NCBI GenBank assembly: GCA_023430315.1
Contig: JAEZAW010000200.1
Location: forward strand, 1 to 15,516
Direction of reading: 5' to 3'
DNA length: 15,516 nt
From: Pseudomonadota bacterium
Lineage (GTDB): Bacteria; Pseudomonadota; Alphaproteobacteria; Rhizobiales; Hyphomicrobiaceae
Below are positions 1 through 7,620 of this stretch, piece after piece (positions within the stretch are counted from its first letter, which is position 1; each line of letters starts with the position of its first letter). Under the pieces are notes generated by a model, which was not told where the DNA came from, made no database searches, and saw only the letters and a program-made list of their open reading frames with translations. A program made the translations under genes and the position numbers.

Positions 1-57
1 GGCGTGATCAAGCTCAGCCTCGGCCGCAAGAAGCACGTTCTGCTGCGGCCCATGTAA
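1..57 (+). CDS. C-terminal tail of an unidentified protein (partial)
   Basis: An open frame enters from the left edge and ends at TAA (55-57). The 18 visible residues read GVIKLSLGRKKHVLLRPM, a basic C-terminus. This is too little to assign a family, and I do not recognise it. The codons are GC-rich like the neighbours, and a strong hairpin follows six bases after the stop, which supports a genuine gene end. The gene converges on the DUF1127 gene. Confidence 0.6.
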   Translation, partial: GVIKLSLGRKKHVLLRPM

Positions 58-62
58 AGCAG

Positions 63-99
63 GCGCCGCACGGCGGCTTTAAGAGCAGCCGTGCGGCGC
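63..99. terminator. Strong hairpin between convergent genes (probable bidirectional terminator)
   Basis: Perfect 12-bp inverted repeat: GCGCCGCACGGC at 63-74 and its complement at 88-99, with a 13-base loop. It lies between the stop of the + gene at 57 and the stop of the minus-strand gene at 112. There is no long T-tract on either side, so it may stall polymerase or stabilise 3' ends rather than act as a textbook intrinsic terminator. Confidence 0.6.
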
Positions 100-111
100 G
101 TTCTGCATGCA

Positions 112-372
112 TCAGTGCGGCACGATCGGCATCAATAAGTTTTCCCGCGCCCGGCGCACCGCGTAAGGGATCTCACTGCGCGTGACACCAATGTCGTGCA
201 GCATCCGATCATCGAGGCTCATCAGCTCTCTCTCGGCCCGCCGAAGCGCACGCCGATAGATGTAGGCTGCAATAGCATCCCACATCTTGTTCGCGACGCG
301 GCGGGGAGCTGCCGAAGCTGCGGGAGCCGACGTGATCATGCTCTCGGCGATCTGAAGTTCTTGTGTGCTCAT
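112..372 (-). CDS. DUF1127 domain small basic protein
   Basis: 86-residue protein with the DUF1127 core near its C-terminus: a Tyr/Arg-rich helix (about residues 37-50) followed by LMSLDDRMLHDIGVTRSEI (50-68), the family signature. The N-terminal 30 residues are Ala/Ser-rich and poorly conserved in appearance, so the protein is somewhat longer than many members. In alphaproteobacteria, family members are small Arg-rich proteins linked to RNA turnover and to phosphate or carbon metabolism; which role applies here is unknown. The start at 372 is chosen because GAGAG lies about 9 bases upstream and the family-like sequence begins here. The open frame continues further upstream only as a shadow inside the methyltransferase gene. 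It lies downstream of the methyltransferase on the same strand with a 104-base gap containing a hairpin, so it probably has its own transcription unit. Confidence 0.85.
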   Translation of the reverse strand: MSTQELQIAESMITSAPAASAAPRRVANKMWDAIAAYIYRRALRRAERELMSLDDRMLHDIGVTRSEIPYAVRRARENLLMPIVPH

Positions 373-431
373 GGTCGTTACTCTCTTTGTATTGGTTAAG
401 GATGACGCCGTCTTAAGCGAGCGCATCCATG

Positions 432-457
432 GCGGCTGTTCCTCGGGTGACAGCCGC
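432..457 (-). terminator. Hairpin downstream of the methyltransferase gene
   Basis: Perfect 8-bp stem, GCGGCTGT (432-439) and ACAGCCGC (450-457), with a 10-base loop. It begins 20 bases beyond the minus-strand stop of the methyltransferase. There is no T-tract on the minus-strand 3' side, so this is a weak or attenuating terminator candidate. Confidence 0.4.
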
Positions 458-476
458 ACATTCGTTTTGTGATCGC

Positions 477-1535
477 CTAACGATGCGCTTCGAGAATGAG
501 GTTGAACGGCGTCTCGAGCGCCTTGCGCACCGAGCCGAGGCCGGCGGCTTTCACGACCTCCTCGAGCTGGCGCGGACCTGCCTGCGCACCAAGAACGTGC
601 GTGCCGTTCTCGGAAATGGCATGCGCACAGCACATGGTCGTCGAGCCGGCATAGTAGAGACGGCCGATCGGCCCGATATTCTGCTCGACGCGATCGCCGG
701 CAAAAGGCTCGACGAGCATGAGCGTGCCATCCTCCGCCATGGCGCTCGCCGCATAGCGCACGGCGTCGACCGGCCGCCCCATGTCGTGCAGGCAGTCGAA
801 GAAGCACACGAGATCGTAGTCGCGCTTTGCGTAGGTATCGGCCTTGGCCACACTGAAGCTGACGCGATCCTCGACGCCAGCCGCGTGCGCGACCTTCCGG
901 GCCGTAGCGATCGACTCCTCGTGCGTGTCGAAACCCCAGAAGCGGCTTTTGGGGAATGTCTTCGCCATCAGAACCGTCGAGTGGCCATGACCGCAGCCGA
1001 CATCAGCGACGAGTGCGCCGCGGGCAAGCTTGTCGGTGACGCCGCTCATGGCGGGCAGCCAATGCTCGATGAGGTTCGCGCTGTAGGCATTGCGGTAAAA
1101 GGCGGCGATGCCACAGAAGAGACGCTCGTCGTGCTCGCCCCAGCTCACGCCCTTGCCCGTCCGGAAAGCGCTGAGCGTCTTCCCCTCGTCGGCCCACATG
1201 GAGGCGACGATCTGCCAGGCGTACGGCAGGAACACCGGGCTCAGCTCATCCGCCAGCACCACGGCCTGCTCGGCCGTCAGCTCGTAGCTCGCGGAGGTGG
1301 GATGGTAATCCACGTAGCCGCCGGCCACTTGCGCGTTGAGCCATTCGCGAACGTAGCGCTCGGCGCACCCGCTCCGCCGCGCGACCTCGCGCGAGTTCAG
1401 CGGTCCGGCGCCGGCCATGCACTTGTACAGGCCGAGCTTGTCGCCGATAGCCACCATGACCCCGCCGTAACCGGCTGAAATCTCGCCGATAAGGCGCCCG
1501 ACGAGAGCGTCGAGCTTCTGCTGATTTACCGTCAT
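477..1535 (-). CDS. Class I SAM-dependent methyltransferase with N-terminal winged helix (Rv2258c-like)
   Basis: 352-residue protein. Residues about 35-95 resemble the dimerising winged-helix N-domain found in plant-type O-methyltransferases and the mycobacterial Rv2258c family, here used for packing rather than DNA binding. The Rossmann methyltransferase domain follows: motif I VADVGCGHGHS (176-186) binds the methionyl part of SAM, GFDTHEESI (201-209) supplies the acidic ribose-binding strand end, and DLVCFFDCLHDMGRP forms motif IV and its following helix. The substrate cannot be deduced. An upstream TTG at 1553 would add six residues, but the ATG at 1535 has GGAG seven bases upstream and is preferred. 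Length matches the family. It is divergent from a GlxA/AraC-type regulator, the usual layout for a regulator and its target, so local control by that protein is a reasonable inference. Confidence 0.88.
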   Translation of the reverse strand: MTVNQQKLDALVGRLIGEISAGYGGVMVAIGDKLGLYKCMAGAGPLNSREVARRSGCAERYVREWLNAQVAGGYVDYHPTSASYELTAEQAVVLADELSPVFLPYAWQIVASMWADEGKTLSAFRTGKGVSWGEHDERLFCGIAAFYRNAYSANLIEHWLPAMSGVTDKLARGALVADVGCGHGHSTVLMAKTFPKSRFWGFDTHEESIATARKVAHAAGVEDRVSFSVAKADTYAKRDYDLVCFFDCLHDMGRPVDAVRYAASAMAEDGTLMLVEPFAGDRVEQNIGPIGRLYYAGSTTMCCAHAISENGTHVLGAQAGPRQLEEVVKAAGLGSVRKALETPFNLILEAHR

Positions 1536-1657
1536 TGTTTTGCTCCATCTCAATCCCGGCAGGCCCTTGCGCCGAGTGCGCGGACAATGGCGATTGGCCT
1601 TGGAGCGCGGCAGTGCGAGACTGGCCAGAGACGGTTCTTTTGTGCCAGGAGCCCCGC
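1536..1657. promoter_or_regulatory. Divergent promoter region between methyltransferase and GlxA-type regulator
   Basis: This 122-base interval separates two divergent start codons and must carry promoters for both genes unless they are driven from further away. The ribosome binding sites are clear: GGAG for the methyltransferase, and AGGAG at 1647-1651 six bases before the regulator ATG. I could not identify convincing -35/-10 pairs or an obvious operator palindrome. Confidence 0.45.
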
Positions 1658-2692
1658 ATGTCGCCCCGGACGCGGCCGCTGCATGTGAGCCTTATCGCCA
1701 TCCCGGATGCGGTCATTTCGACGCTTACGGGCATTTACGACGTGCTGGAGTCCTTCCGGATGCTCGGCCGCACGGACCCATCGTTGCCCGACAAACCTCC
1801 CTTCAAGGTCGATATCGTCGGGACCGCGCGCGGCAGCGTGTCCCTGATCAGCGGCTTGCCCATCGAAGCGCGGCGCGCCATCGCCGACATCGAGACGACC
1901 GACGTCATCATCGTGCCTTCAATCCTGCTCGGGCCGAACGGCTGGGAGTGCGGCCGCTATCCGGCGCTCGTCGAATGGGCGCGCAAGATGCACGCGAAAG
2001 GTGCGCTGCTCTGCTCGGCCTGCTCAGGCGTATTCCTGCTCGCCGAGACGGGCATCTTCGATGGCCAGGAGACGACAGTTCATTGGGTTTATGCGAACGA
2101 GTTCGCCCGCGCCTATCCGCGGATTCCCTTGAGCCCAGAACGGGTGCTCGTCGTTGCCGGCCATCGCGAAGAGCTGATCACGTCGGGCGCCGCCATGACG
2201 TGGCACGACCTCGTGCTCTATCTCATTGCACGACACGTCGGCGCGACGGCAGCGCAGGCAGTGGCGCGGAGCTTCGCACTGCAATGGCATCACGACGGCC
2301 TCGCGCCCTATATCGTGTTCGAGGGCCGCAAGGATCATGGCGATGCCTCGATCACAGATGCGCAGGCGTGGCTCGCGCAGCACTTCGCCGTGGCGAGCCC
2401 CGTCGAGGAGTTGGTGCGGCGCTCCGGTCTCGCCGAGCGCACGTTCAAGCGGCGCTTCACGGAAGCGACCGGCTTTGCGCCGATCGACTATGTCCAGCGC
2501 CTCAGGATCGAGGATGCGAAGCGGCGCCTCGAACGCACCGATGCATCGGCCGACGAGATCAGTTGGAAAGTCGGTTATGAGGATGCGGCTTTCTTCCGCC
2601 GACTCTTCAAGCGCGTGACGGGTATGACACCGGGCGCCTACCGCCGACGTTTCCAGGTGCCGACTTTCGCGAGCCCGGTTGAGAAGCGCTAA
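1658..2692 (+). CDS. GlxA-family transcriptional regulator (DJ-1/PfpI-like domain plus AraC-type HTH)
   Basis: 344-residue regulator. Residues about 8-170 form the DJ-1/PfpI (class I glutamine amidotransferase-like) domain: the nucleophile-elbow region reads LLCSACSGVFLLAETG with the elbow cysteine at Cys122, and a TTVHW motif follows at 139-143, both typical of GlxA regulators. The AraC/XylS DNA-binding domain occupies about 249-340, with two helix-turn-helix units (VRRSGLAERTFKRRF, then DEISWKVGYEDAAFFRRLFKR) and the usual GMTPGAYRRRF ending. Such sensors usually bind a small molecule, often amine or amide related; the ligand here is unknown. ATG 1658 is chosen because AGGAG lies six bases upstream and homology-like sequence starts there. 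The frame stays open to 1535, but that stretch does not resemble the family. Its TAA overlaps the stop of the convergent AsmA-like gene. Confidence 0.92.
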   Translation: MSPRTRPLHVSLIAIPDAVISTLTGIYDVLESFRMLGRTDPSLPDKPPFKVDIVGTARGSVSLISGLPIEARRAIADIETTDVIIVPSILLGPNGWECGRYPALVEWARKMHAKGALLCSACSGVFLLAETGIFDGQETTVHWVYANEFARAYPRIPLSPERVLVVAGHREELITSGAAMTWHDLVLYLIARHVGATAAQAVARSFALQWHHDGLAPYIVFEGRKDHGDASITDAQAWLAQHFAVASPVEELVRRSGLAERTFKRRFTEATGFAPIDYVQRLRIEDAKRRLERTDASADEISWKVGYEDAAFFRRLFKRVTGMTPGAYRRRFQVPTFASPVEKR

Positions 2693-5600
2693 TTTCGCTG
2701 AGGCGAATTCGCGCGCGGGTCCGTCGTCGCGGCCCAGCCATCAGTAACTTCGGGCGTCACGGCCTTTGTGCGCGGCCGCGACTTCGGCGCGGCCTTTGTC
2801 GCATCAGCCTCCGGCGCAGATTGAGCCGGCGTTTCGGCTGGGCCCGTCGCCGGCGGACTTGCCAACGTCTGCGGCTGCGGCGAACGCTTGTTCTGCGTGG
2901 GGAGACGCCCCGGCGTGACCGTCGGATTGCTCGGCGCCATCTGGAAAATCTCGCGCAGGAAGCCCGGCGTCATCAGCGACAGCGGATTGGGAACGAACTG
3001 CGGACTGCTCATCGGCCCCTGAATGGCGAACGTCATCGCGACAATGCCCTCGCGCCGCGGGCCGGTCAGCACCTCGCCGAAGAGAGGCACGCCGGAGAGT
3101 GCGCGATTGATCCCGGAAAGCGGCGTGTAGGTGCCGCCGAGATGCACCTGCTCGCTGCGATAGTCGAGCTTGCCGCGCAATGTCGCGCCGAGAATGGGCC
3201 CGACGACCTCCATCTCCTCGATCACGAGCTGACCATTGCCGGTCGCGAAAGAGGCGCGCAGGCGATCGAACTCGATCTGCTCGCGTGTGACCTGTTGCCC
3301 GCGCGATCCCTGCTTGATCGCCGGCTGACCGCTGTCGTTGTAGGCGGACGCCATGTCGCTCACGACGGGATCGCCCATGATGTAGAAGCTGCGCACGCGC
3401 ATCGTACCGCGCCGCTCCGCTGCGCCAGCACCATCGAGATTGACCTCGAGCCGGCCCTCGCCGCCGCGCATGCTGCGGTAGATGCCGATGAGCTTCAGCG
3501 CCTCGCCCGTGTCCTCGGCGTCGACGGTGAAAACGCGCGGCGCTCCGGCGGCCGGCTTCAGCGACGCGCGAAGCATCCGCCCATTGTCATGGCGGCCGCT
3601 GAAATCGATCTCCCGCACGTGACCGCCGCGCGAGATGAGCTTCAGTTGCACACCACGCAAGCGCGGATCGGCGTTGGTCCGCACATAGACATCCGGCACA
3701 CCCGTCACCGTGTCGACCTTGGCCTCGAGATCGAGCCCGACGGATTGATGCTGACCATTGCTCTCATGGCGCGCGCCCGAGTTGACGCTCAGGAAGCCGC
3801 CGAAGACGCTGCGCGCATCGAAGCGTGGACCGTTGGCCTTGATCTCCCATATGCGGTCAGGCCGCAGGATACCGCGGACGGTCAAACTGCTCACGGTGTT
3901 GAGGGAGAAGTCCGAGAAGAAGTATTCGACGGGCCGATTGTCGGCGCCGAGCGCTACCCACCCGCTGACGCCGATGGTGTCGCCGTCGAGGCGGAAGTTC
4001 TGCAGCAGGAGGTGGCCCTCGCGCCGCTTGCCGATATCGAACCTGAGCTCGGCGCGCTGCCCTGCCGGCTTGGACCATGCAAGATCGCTGAGCTGGATCT
4101 CGGCCGCGGTCATATCGGCGGTCACGCGCGCAAATTGCCCATCGTCATCACCGGGCCGCACGGTCAGGTCAACATCCACCTCGCCATTGACGAGATCGCC
4201 CATCTGAAAGCCGAGCTGGGCGCGTTCGCTGTTGCCGAGCTTGGCGCGCAGACGAAGCCCTTGCGCATCAGCCGGCGCGCCCGCGCCAAATGCGTAGCGC
4301 CAGCCGAGCTTGGTAAGCACACCATCGAGCAGGGCTTCACCAACGACATCGACGCCGTTGTCGCGGGCTTCCGCCTTCAGCGACGCGCCCGTGACATTGT
4401 AGCGGCCCATTACCTTACGTGCTTGTCCCTCGACGATGCTCGCCTTGCCCTCGGCGATCTGCACGTCCTGCATCGACAGGCCCGGATACATGGGGAAGAC
4501 CGCGGTGAAGCGCGCGTCGAGCTTGCCGTCGAAGCCCGTACTTTCGAGCCAGCCACTGCTCACCAGCTCGTGCGGCGGACGGCTGAAAATTTCTGCGAGT
4601 GCGTTCGCTGGTCCTGCAAGGCGCACGTCAACGCGTCCCCTCGGGCGTACGTCATCGGCGCCTACCACGGTGAGGCCGCTATCCTGGACCTGAAGGTACT
4701 GTGTCGGCGACGACCTGATGATGCCGGTGGGAATCTTGAGGGATACATTCGTGCCCTCGACCGTCAGCCGCGCCTCTCGCGCCTCGAGCAGCGGCATGCC
4801 CTTGAGGTATTCGAAGCTGACTTGCTCGCCGTCCAGCGTCAGCGATACCGCGCGCTCCCGGAAGGCCGACGGATCACGCGGATCAATCCGATCGCGACGC
4901 TCGTTCGTCAGGCTGAAGGCGCCGCCGCTGAGCCGGCCGGTCACGATGTGGTTCGCAACCCACTTGCGGGTCTGCGGCGCCAGACCCTGCGGCCACATCG
5001 CCTTGAGGGCATCGAGCGACATCGGCCCGATGCGCCCGTCGAGGCGCGCGATACGGTCGCTGCCCGAGGCCGCGACAGTCCCGACCATGGCGACCTTGGC
5101 TTCGCCGGCTGCTAAGTGGAACTCGGAAACCTCAACATGCCCGCTTGCCGGGAATGCGGTGCCGCGCACGACCAATGCGGAGAGCGGCAGCGGCGACACG
5201 CCCAGATCCTCGGCCGTCAACATTCCGTCGACGCCCTGCGCCTCGAAGCGCCAGCCAGCGGCCCCGTCGCTGCCGACAGCAGGCGCGACCTCGCCCTTGA
5301 TGGTCGCGTGGCTCCCGCGCCAGCGCAGCGTCGACGGTGCAATCACCAGCCGGCGCTCCCCGCCGATATAGCTCGCCTTGATCTCGCCGCCCGCGAGTTC
5401 GAGTGGCACCTTGCCCAGCCACGGCAGGTGCACGCGCCCGCTGCCGAGCGAGACATCGAACGTCCCGCTGATCACCTCGCCTTGGCGCGAGAGCTCGATC
5501 GATCCGCGCCCGACCAGCGGCAGCTCGAGGCCCTCGAAAAGCTCGAGCCCTGCATGTCCGAGCGAAAGGGTGCGCGGCACCAGCTCCTCGACTTCGACAT

Positions 5601-6558
5601 TGAGCGTCAGACGATCGCGGCGCTCGGAGTCTTCCATGCGGAAGCGGTACTTGAAGGGATCGCCCGTGCCGGCCAGCGTACCGGAGCCCGATATGACGCT
5701 ACGCTGTGAATTGTGACGCAGCGAAAGCTCGAGGCTCGGAAGCTGGAGCACGGCCTGCTGCCCGTCGTCCGAGATGATGAGCGAGGCATCCTTGAGACCC
5801 AGCGTCTCGAGGTAGGAGGCAGCGCCCTTGCGCCGGCGCATCTCGGCCGCGATCTCCGCCACCTGACGGACCGCATCAATGCGGTCGCGCATGATCGTGA
5901 CGGTCTTGGCGACTTCGGTCTCGTGCGGTGGCGCTGTGCCGGACGCGCTCTTGCTCTTGCTCGTGCTCGCAGGCCCCGTCGGCATCGTGAGCGTGCGGCC
6001 CTGCAGGTCGTGACCATAGCCGAGCATGTAGGACGGCCGATCGGACGAGAACAACACGACGCGCGGCGCCAGCAGGTCGATACGTGCCGGCGCGATGCGG
6101 CCCGTGCGCAGCGCACGCAGACTGAGCTGGACAGAGGCACGCGAGGCAAGGGCCACCACGCTGCCCGTATCCTCGGTGACGCGCACGCTCGTCAGTCGAA
6201 GCTCGATTCCGCCCTGAGCCGAGAGCTGGATGATCGCGTCCTCGATCTGGAACTGGACGCCCGGCATATCTTCGTTGAGCACACGCTGCATGGGCTCGAC
6301 GAGGAACGACACCGAAATCGGGCTGCTCAGCAGGCGCAGATACAGGAGCCCGATAGCGAGCACCACGAGCGGCACCACAATCGCGACGATCCCGAAAACG
6401 CCGCGCGCGCAAAACCTGAGAACCCTCGGAGCCCCGCGCTTGCGACTCACGCTCGGCTTTGCCGCGGTGCGAATCACTTCGGGCGGCGCAGCAGGGAGTA
6501 CTGCTGGACCGGGCTTGCCGTCGGTACCACCGCTCGCTTGGCCGAGATGGCCATGCAT
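2689..6558 (-). CDS. AsmA/YhdP-like (DUF3971) inner-membrane-anchored envelope protein
   Basis: 1289-residue protein. A basic cytoplasmic N-terminus of about 50 residues precedes one hydrophobic segment (about 54-76, FGIVAIVVPLVVLAIGLLYL), followed by a very long periplasmic region rich in alternating beta-strand sequence. This is typical of AsmA-like repeating beta-groove (lipid-transfer bridge) proteins. The length is close to E. coli YhdP (about 1270), and the C-terminal part containing VSDMASAYNDSGQPA and LSGINRALSGVPLFGEVLTG fits the conserved AsmA C-terminal region. The last roughly 80 residues are Pro/Ala/Thr-rich and probably disordered. YhdP, TamB and YdbH share the job of moving phospholipids to the outer membrane; the same role is inferred here. 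The start is supported by AGGGGAAG a few bases upstream. It is divergent from bcp, and its TAG overlaps the GlxA-type gene stop (bases 2689-2692). Which AsmA subfamily it belongs to is less certain. Confidence 0.88.
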   Translation of the reverse strand: MHGHLGQASGGTDGKPGPAVLPAAPPEVIRTAAKPSVSRKRGAPRVLRFCARGVFGIVAIVVPLVVLAIGLLYLRLLSSPISVSFLVEPMQRVLNEDMPGVQFQIEDAIIQLSAQGGIELRLTSVRVTEDTGSVVALASRASVQLSLRALRTGRIAPARIDLLAPRVVLFSSDRPSYMLGYGHDLQGRTLTMPTGPASTSKSKSASGTAPPHETEVAKTVTIMRDRIDAVRQVAEIAAEMRRRKGAASYLETLGLKDASLIISDDGQQAVLQLPSLELSLRHNSQRSVISGSGTLAGTGDPFKYRFRMEDSERRDRLTLNVEVEELVPRTLSLGHAGLELFEGLELPLVGRGSIELSRQGEVISGTFDVSLGSGRVHLPWLGKVPLELAGGEIKASYIGGERRLVIAPSTLRWRGSHATIKGEVAPAVGSDGAAGWRFEAQGVDGMLTAEDLGVSPLPLSALVVRGTAFPASGHVEVSEFHLAAGEAKVAMVGTVAASGSDRIARLDGRIGPMSLDALKAMWPQGLAPQTRKWVANHIVTGRLSGGAFSLTNERRDRIDPRDPSAFRERAVSLTLDGEQVSFEYLKGMPLLEAREARLTVEGTNVSLKIPTGIIRSSPTQYLQVQDSGLTVVGADDVRPRGRVDVRLAGPANALAEIFSRPPHELVSSGWLESTGFDGKLDARFTAVFPMYPGLSMQDVQIAEGKASIVEGQARKVMGRYNVTGASLKAEARDNGVDVVGEALLDGVLTKLGWRYAFGAGAPADAQGLRLRAKLGNSERAQLGFQMGDLVNGEVDVDLTVRPGDDDGQFARVTADMTAAEIQLSDLAWSKPAGQRAELRFDIGKRREGHLLLQNFRLDGDTIGVSGWVALGADNRPVEYFFSDFSLNTVSSLTVRGILRPDRIWEIKANGPRFDARSVFGGFLSVNSGARHESNGQHQSVGLDLEAKVDTVTGVPDVYVRTNADPRLRGVQLKLISRGGHVREIDFSGRHDNGRMLRASLKPAAGAPRVFTVDAEDTGEALKLIGIYRSMRGGEGRLEVNLDGAGAAERRGTMRVRSFYIMGDPVVSDMASAYNDSGQPAIKQGSRGQQVTREQIEFDRLRASFATGNGQLVIEEMEVVGPILGATLRGKLDYRSEQVHLGGTYTPLSGINRALSGVPLFGEVLTGPRREGIVAMTFAIQGPMSSPQFVPNPLSLMTPGFLREIFQMAPSNPTVTPGRLPTQNKRSPQPQTLASPPATGPAETPAQSAPEADATKAAPKSRPRTKAVTPEVTDGWAATTDPRANSPQRN

Positions 6559-6934
6559 CGCCGACTTCCCCTAGCCGATTAGGCCCTGGCCGATTGGCCT
6601 TAACCCGTTGACGGGCCAAGAATCCCTCAAGACCCGAGCCGCTGTCCCCTCGTGACGAGGCAATCGGCAGGCACTCGGCTCAGGATCCAGCACCTCGGTT
6701 TACCCCCAGGGCGTCTCATTGAGAGGTGCCCTAGCAATGCGTCTTTATTGCGTCGTGCCAGATGCTTGACAGCAACTGAGCGGCGCCGCTCAGCCCGCTA
6801 TAACCGGGCCGCAGCTATCCTTGGCATGCTCAGCATGATTCGGTACCAGATGCCTTAACGGACGGGCGAACGTGTCCCGTTCGACTTGGCTGACGATCAG
6901 TGCAGGAAAACGACCGAAGGAAGGCATATCCCCG
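6559..6934. other. Divergent intergenic region between AsmA-like gene and bcp
   Basis: 376 bases without a convincing gene. Near the AsmA-like start there is a direct repeat of GCCGATT(A)GGCC (6574-6585 and 6589-6599) and a short inverted repeat CCCGT/ACGGG (6604-6615). Closer to bcp are an 18-bp perfect palindrome (6776-6793) and a second near-palindrome CATGCT-C-AGCATG (6825-6837). A short open frame inside has no coding features I recognise. The region probably holds promoters and operators for both flanking genes. Confidence 0.5.
6766..6804 (+). promoter_or_regulatory. Palindrome-containing promoter-like element upstream of bcp
   Basis: TTGACA (6766-6771) and TATAAC (6799-6804) are good -35 and -10 like hexamers, but they are 27 bases apart instead of about 17. 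The gap contains an 18-bp perfect palindrome, CTGAGCGGCGCCGCTCAG (6776-6793), placed four bases after one hexamer and five before the other. Either only one hexamer is real and the palindrome is an operator, or this is an unusual regulated promoter. The bcp start lies about 130 bases downstream. Confidence 0.4.
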
Positions 6935-7417
6935 ATGACCACAGCCCCGGTCGAGAAAGGCGCCAAGGTGCCGGCCTTCAAGCTGCCGACGGACGACGGC
7001 GGCAACGTCAGCCCCAAGGACCTCATTGGACGGCCGGCGGTCATCTACTTCTACCCGAAGGACGACACACCCGGCTGCACGACCGAGGCCAAGGACTTCA
7101 CGCGCCTCGCGCCCGATTTCAAGCGCGCAGGCGTCGCCGTCGTCGGCATCTCGCCCGACAGCGTGAAGAAGCATCAGAAGTTTCGCGAGAAGCACGACCT
7201 CGACATCCGTCTTGCCGCCGACGAGGATCACGCCGTCGCGGAGAAGTTCGGCGTCTGGATCGAGAAGTCGTTGTACGGGCGCAAGTACATGGGCGTCGAC
7301 CGCTCGACCTTCCTGATCGACGCCAAGGGACGCGTCGCGGAGGCCTGGCGCAAGGTCAAGGTGCCAGGACACGCCGAAGAAGTGCTCGCGGCCGCACGCA
7401 AGCTCGCAAAGGGCTGA
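6935..7417 (+). CDS. bcp: Bcp/PrxQ-family thioredoxin-dependent peroxiredoxin
   Basis: 160-residue cytosolic peroxiredoxin that reduces H2O2 and organic hydroperoxides. The active-site motif PxxxTxxC is visible as PKDDTPGC, with peroxidatic Cys48, Thr45, and a conserved Arg at about 123 in VDRSTFLID. In E. coli Bcp a resolving cysteine sits five residues after the peroxidatic one. Here that position is Lys (CTTEAK) and no other cysteine exists in the protein, so it must be resolved by an external thiol (1-Cys type). Many alphaproteobacterial Bcp proteins share this. ATG 6935 is preferred over an upstream in-frame ATG at 6872 because GAAGGAAGG precedes it and the family sequence begins here. 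It stands divergent to the AsmA-like gene, with no operon partner downstream closer than 200 bases. Confidence 0.93.
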   Translation: MTTAPVEKGAKVPAFKLPTDDGGNVSPKDLIGRPAVIYFYPKDDTPGCTTEAKDFTRLAPDFKRAGVAVVGISPDSVKKHQKFREKHDLDIRLAADEDHAVAEKFGVWIEKSLYGRKYMGVDRSTFLIDAKGRVAEAWRKVKVPGHAEEVLAAARKLAKG

Positions 7418-7482
7418 GCCTAGATCGAATCGGCACTCCGCTAGATGCTGGCGAGATTGTGGCGAATTAGCCTGTCCAAGCA

Positions 7483-7507
7483 GGAACTTATTTGCGCGCG
7501 CGACGTT
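7483..7507 (+). promoter_or_regulatory. EcfG-type general stress response promoter for the PRC-barrel gene
   Basis: GGAAC (7483-7487), a 16-base spacer, then CGTT (7504-7507) is an exact match to the published alphaproteobacterial EcfG (PhyR-NepR-EcfG pathway) consensus GGAAC-N16/17-CGTT. It lies on the same strand, about 113 bases upstream of the PRC-barrel gene start, in an otherwise non-coding interval. A chance match is possible, but the position and the nature of the gene make it credible. Confidence 0.6.
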
Positions 7508-7620
7508 GTTGAAATCTCTCGGACGTACCAAATAGCGCGTATCCGATTGCACTCCGCGATCGGGATGACGGCCGCGCTCAGGTGCGCGCCACTGCTTGTG
7601 ATGAAGAAGGACACTGATCC

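Noticed and set aside
373..440. Possible EcfG promoter (GGAAC on the minus strand) before the DUF1127 gene
   Set aside because: GGAAC is present on the minus strand at about 440-444, but the bases 16-17 downstream are CTCG/TCGC, not CGTT, so the consensus is not met.
429..1478. 349-codon + strand open frame
   Set aside because: Antisense to the methyltransferase, whose motifs are clear. The translation is Arg/His-rich without any family resemblance.
2821..5115. 764-codon open frame on the + strand
   Set aside because: It is fully antisense to the AsmA-like gene. Its translation is rich in Arg, Ala, His and Leu with no recognisable domain, as expected for the shadow frame of a GC-rich gene, and it has no credible ribosome binding site.
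6652..6858. 68-codon + strand open frame in the bcp upstream region
   Set aside because: It has no ribosome binding site, an Arg-rich low-information translation, and it spans the palindrome and promoter-like hexamers.
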